From Williamwhitmania taraxaci (GTDB taxonomy: Bacteria; Bacteroidota; Bacteroidia; Bacteroidales; Williamwhitmaniaceae), in the NCBI RefSeq assembly GCF_900096565.1, contig NZ_FMYP01000012.1, forward strand, positions 1 through 64,000: a DNA stretch of 64,000 bases, in the 5' to 3' direction. The position numbers and the translations under genes are program-made. The notes beneath the pieces were generated by a model. It searched no databases. It had not been told where the DNA came from and was given only the letters and a program-made list of their open reading frames with translations. This document shows, one piece after another, positions 61,454 to 64,000 of the stretch (the stretch's first letter is position 1; each line of letters opens with the position of its first letter).

Positions 61454-64000
61454 TTACTTAAACGCTTTTTCGGGTAGTCCGTCGCCTGCAAGACCAAGTC
61501 GCTGGAAGTATTCTGGAACGGGTTTTCCATTGAGGGTATCCACATACATTTTGGCCAGCTGCATGCCCAGCATGAATCCCTGACCGCGTAAACCGAGGAA
61601 AAGTCCTTCGGCCGGATCGATATACATTCTTGGTTCCACATAGTATCCTGCCCAAATGGCTTGGAATCCTACGCTGGAAAGTTGAGGTATCCAGCTCGAG
61701 AACACTTCGGACGCTATTTCCAAGAACTCTTGGGTGTTTATCTTCAGGTTTTTCTCCGCCTGTTGTGGATCGGTGGCGGGCGAAGCGCAACCTATGATTT
61801 GGCCTGTCTCGGCCATCTGTTGGCCATAAACGGCAACAAACCCCTTGTATTTTCTGCGGTCGATAAGCATTCCAAGCGGATCGCCGTTGACACCCATCCA
61901 AGGAAGGCGGCGAGTAATAAATGCCTGGTGTTTTACGGAGTAAAGACCAAGCTCATGACCAAGCATGCTGGAGTATTTTTCTGCACCTGGACCCATGGCG
62001 TTTACAAAAACATCGGCATGGTATTCGATGTAACTTTTGTCGTGGTCGCGAACGAGCACAACATACCCGTTTCCATTTTTGTGTACACTGATGAGTTCGC
62101 AGTCCTCCTTGATTTCGCCACCCTTGGCAAGACCAATCTTGCGGATCAAATCAATTGTTTTGCCTGGCGTTGCTTGCCAACAATCGCTGGTGATTAGCGC
62201 AGATTGATAGGTGTTGAGGTTTTGGTTAAAGAAGGGGGATACCTCTTTTTTAAAGTCTTTTGGTTCAACCATGCGGGCATTGCTCCAGGCCCGTGACGCC
62301 TCAAGCGCTTTGTAGGTGGCTTCGTCGTGGGCAAACGTTACGTAGTTGGTGGGGCGATAGTCAATACTGCTAAGTTTTTCAAGATCCTTGAAAATCTCAT
62401 GGCTTTTCGTGGCGATGTCCGCAATTTCGGGTAGTGAAAAAGCGGGACGGCCACCGGCAATATTTCGCCAAGAGGCACCACGTCCATAGTTCAGCAGCAC
62501 GGGTTTCATTCCTGCTTCGGCCATATAGCGGAATAGGGCACTTCCACCAATTCCTCCGCCGGCAACAAGGCTCTTAACCTTTATTACGGTTGCCTTTTTA
62601 CCATTAATTCCGGTAATGTAGGTTGGTGCAACATTTTTGGGATAGAGTTCGCCCATCTCCACCTGATTGCTTAGCGGTCCGCGGGGAGTGGCATCTCCCA
62701 CAATTTGAATGCCCAATGGGATCAACGCCGTTTTTAACCGTTTGATACATCGTTTGCCTCGGCAGGCGCCCATGCCCAATCGGGTGGTGTGCTTTATTTC
62801 GTCGGCGGAGATAAACTTACGGTTACCAATGGTAGATAGAATTTCGTCGAACGAAACATCGTCGCAATGGCAGATGTATGTTTTTTCTTGAGCCTTAATT
62901 GTCGTCTTTGAGAGGGTTACCGGTTCGGGATAGTTCTCTTTTACAATAAATCCGCGAACGTTGGATAGCTCATTCCCATGTATTGTTGTGGATTTTACCC
63001 TAGCTATATTGGTCTTGTTTTTCTTTGTCAGAATTTTCTCAATAACGCCTTCACCCAACTTTTCGCCTTGGTTGTTCACCAGAAAAACTTCGGCACCTTC
63101 CTGAACTTCATATTCTATAGGGAGAAATAGCCACTCCTTGGCAATGTTGTATCCAAATATAGCTAAGCCCGGACATTGGTAAACGCACTCCATACACCCA
63201 ATACACTTGTCGTAGTTGATGTTAGGCACAGTGCTGGTGGAACTTTTGGTAATAGCTCCATGAGGGCAGGCAAATTGGCACGGGTTGCAGGCAAATCCAT
63301 AGAGACAGTCAATCTGAACGTACGGTTTTAACTTGCGATCTTCGGTTGGCTCAAACGGTTTTTCAATAACTCGAGTTGGATGCTGTTGGGAATCAATATA
63401 CTCCTTTGCAGTGGTTAGATATTCATCATACTTGAATTTTGCACCCAATTCTTGTAGAATTTGGAACGCAACTTCCTTCCCTCTTAGAACTGCGCTGGTG
63501 CCTTCTCCAATGCGTATGGCATCGCCTGCACCGTAGCAGAATCGACCAAAAACTTCTTGGCCTTTTATCAGCAATTGATCATCGGGAACAAGTCCGGTAC
63601 ATATATTTATGGCATCGATGCCTTCAATTATTTGCTCCGTTCCTGGAATGGGTTTGAAGTTTACGCAATCGGCAATAACGGCCCCAATAATGCCGTCGCG
63701 ATTTTCGTTTGGAAGTGCTTTCATAAGCAGCTTATTGAGCATAATTGGAATTCCGAGGCGCCTTACTCTGTTGGCTTGTACCGGGAATCCACCCTCATTG
63801 GGCATTGCCTCCAAAATGGCCTTCACGTTGGCACCTGCCTGCATAAGCTGGTAGGAGGTGAGGTATCCAATGTTACCGGCACCAACGGTGAGTATGTTTT
63901 TGCCGAGGAGTGTAAACTCCTGATTCATCATTTTTTGAACTACCGCGGCGGTATATACCCCGGGAACATCGTCGTTCTCGAACGGTGGCATAAAGGGAAC
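61454..64000 (-). CDS. Fused FAD / iron-sulfur oxidoreductase (HcnB/OoxA-like plus DAO), 5' end missing
   Basis: At least 848 residues are visible. The frame is open beyond the window edge, so the first part of the FAD domain is missing. Numbering from the internal Met at 63991: a pyridine-nucleotide/FAD domain (about 1-190, VGAGNIGYL), two 4Fe-4S motifs (Cys229, 235, 238, 242 and Cys263, 266, 269, 273), a BFD-type 2Fe-2S domain (Cys374, 376, 410, 415), and a DAO-type FAD domain (from about 470, VAGGGIGGSALF). The order recalls the alpha and beta subunits of octopine/proline/cyanide-forming dehydrogenases fused together. The substrate is unknown, likely an amino acid or glycerol phosphate. 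Confidence 0.85.
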   Translation of the reverse strand, partial: VPFMPPFENDDVPGVYTAAVVQKMMNQEFTLLGKNILTVGAGNIGYLTSYQLMQAGANVKAILEAMPNEGGFPVQANRVRRLGIPIMLNKLLMKALPNENRDGIIGAVIADCVNFKPIPGTEQIIEGIDAINICTGLVPDDQLLIKGQEVFGRFCYGAGDAIRIGEGTSAVLRGKEVAFQILQELGAKFKYDEYLTTAKEYIDSQQHPTRVIEKPFEPTEDRKLKPYVQIDCLYGFACNPCQFACPHGAITKSSTSTVPNINYDKCIGCMECVYQCPGLAIFGYNIAKEWLFLPIEYEVQEGAEVFLVNNQGEKLGEGVIEKILTKKNKTNIARVKSTTIHGNELSNVRGFIVKENYPEPVTLSKTTIKAQEKTYICHCDDVSFDEILSTIGNRKFISADEIKHTTRLGMGACRGKRCIKRLKTALIPLGIQIVGDATPRGPLSNQVEMGELYPKNVAPTYITGINGKKATVIKVKSLVAGGGIGGSALFRYMAEAGMKPVLLNYGRGASWRNIAGGRPAFSLPEIADIATKSHEIFKDLEKLSSIDYRPTNYVTFAHDEATYKALEASRAWSNARMVEPKDFKKEVSPFFNQNLNTYQSALITSDCWQATPGKTIDLIRKIGLAKGGEIKEDCELISVHKNGNGYVVLVRDHDKSYIEYHADVFVNAMGPGAEKYSSMLGHELGLYSVKHQAFITRRLPWMGVNGDPLGMLIDRRKYKGFVAVYGQQMAETGQIIGCASPATDPQQAEKNLKINTQEFLEIASEVFSSWIPQLSSVGFQAIWAGYYVEPRMYIDPAEGLFLGLRGQGFMLGMQLAKMYVDTLNGKPVPEYFQRLGLAGDGLPEKAFK

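Overview
The window looks like chromosomal DNA of a Bacteroidota member, most likely a Bacteroidales-type anaerobe or microaerophile. The signs are two secreted proteases ending in type IX secretion sorting domains, the gene order CBS protein / nadK / beta-barrel proteins / uppS / bamA / two Skp-like chaperones / murI, typical Bacteroidota families (DUF4924, DUF3078, DUF6089, DUF1858, SiaB-like kinase, fused OlsF-like acyltransferase), many TAnnTTTG-type -7 promoter boxes and few purine-rich ribosome binding sites. No rRNA, tRNA or CRISPR array was recognised.

Layout. 1-632: edge of an IS21-like insertion sequence (start of the transposase gene on the minus strand and five short repeats at the end), followed by non-coding DNA with hairpins. 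633-4555: split transketolase whose two subunit genes flank a methylglyoxal-synthase-like gene, then an ECF sigma factor, a putative membrane anti-sigma protein and a periplasmic Spy-like protein. 4791-12213: hutH and hisS, an M48 lipoprotein protease, the translation factor EttA and two exported proteins of unknown function. 12349-19011: a fused aminolipid acyltransferase, a YceI lipoprotein, then engB, prs, and rplY-pth-S4 protein-DUF4924. 19022-26880: mainly minus-strand genes (flavin reductase / DCC / DUF3078 operon, a text-repeat protein, a SiaB-like kinase, manA, an esterase, pdxJ) around the plus-strand pair udk-exonuclease. 26929-35226: NAD kinase and the envelope biogenesis cluster from uppS through bamA and skp to murI. 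35280-45013: gamma carbonic anhydrase, 2-oxoacid:ferredoxin oxidoreductase (korAB), a very large two-receiver PEP-synthase-like protein, glutamate dehydrogenase, OsmC and FabD. 45119-53687: PorT-like barrel, folE-queD, hldD, DUF1858, a tandem of a Mn-type and an Fe-type superoxide dismutase, a nitroreductase, a chemoreceptor and argR. 54179-64000: an exported SUMF1-fold protein, two M6-family type IX secretion proteases that are recent paralogues, and a large iron-sulfur flavoprotein fusion cut by the window end.

How it fits together. Central carbon and nitrogen metabolism is represented by transketolase, KorAB, the PEP-synthase-like protein and GdhA. Envelope building is represented by UppS, BamA, Skp, MurI, HldD and OlsF. 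KorAB and the tandem SODs suggest an anaerobe that meets oxygen. The most unusual points are: an MGS-like protein with the catalytic aspartate replaced by tyrosine, encoded inside the transketolase operon; the double-receiver PEP/pyruvate-binding protein next to korAB; structured leaders before korA, gdhA, rplY and the first sod; an inverted repeat directly before argR; the paralogous M6 protease pair; and the fused oxidoreductase with two predicted 4Fe-4S clusters, a BFD-type 2Fe-2S domain and a DAO-type FAD domain. None is certain to be a new system. All assignments come from reading the sequence without database searches.
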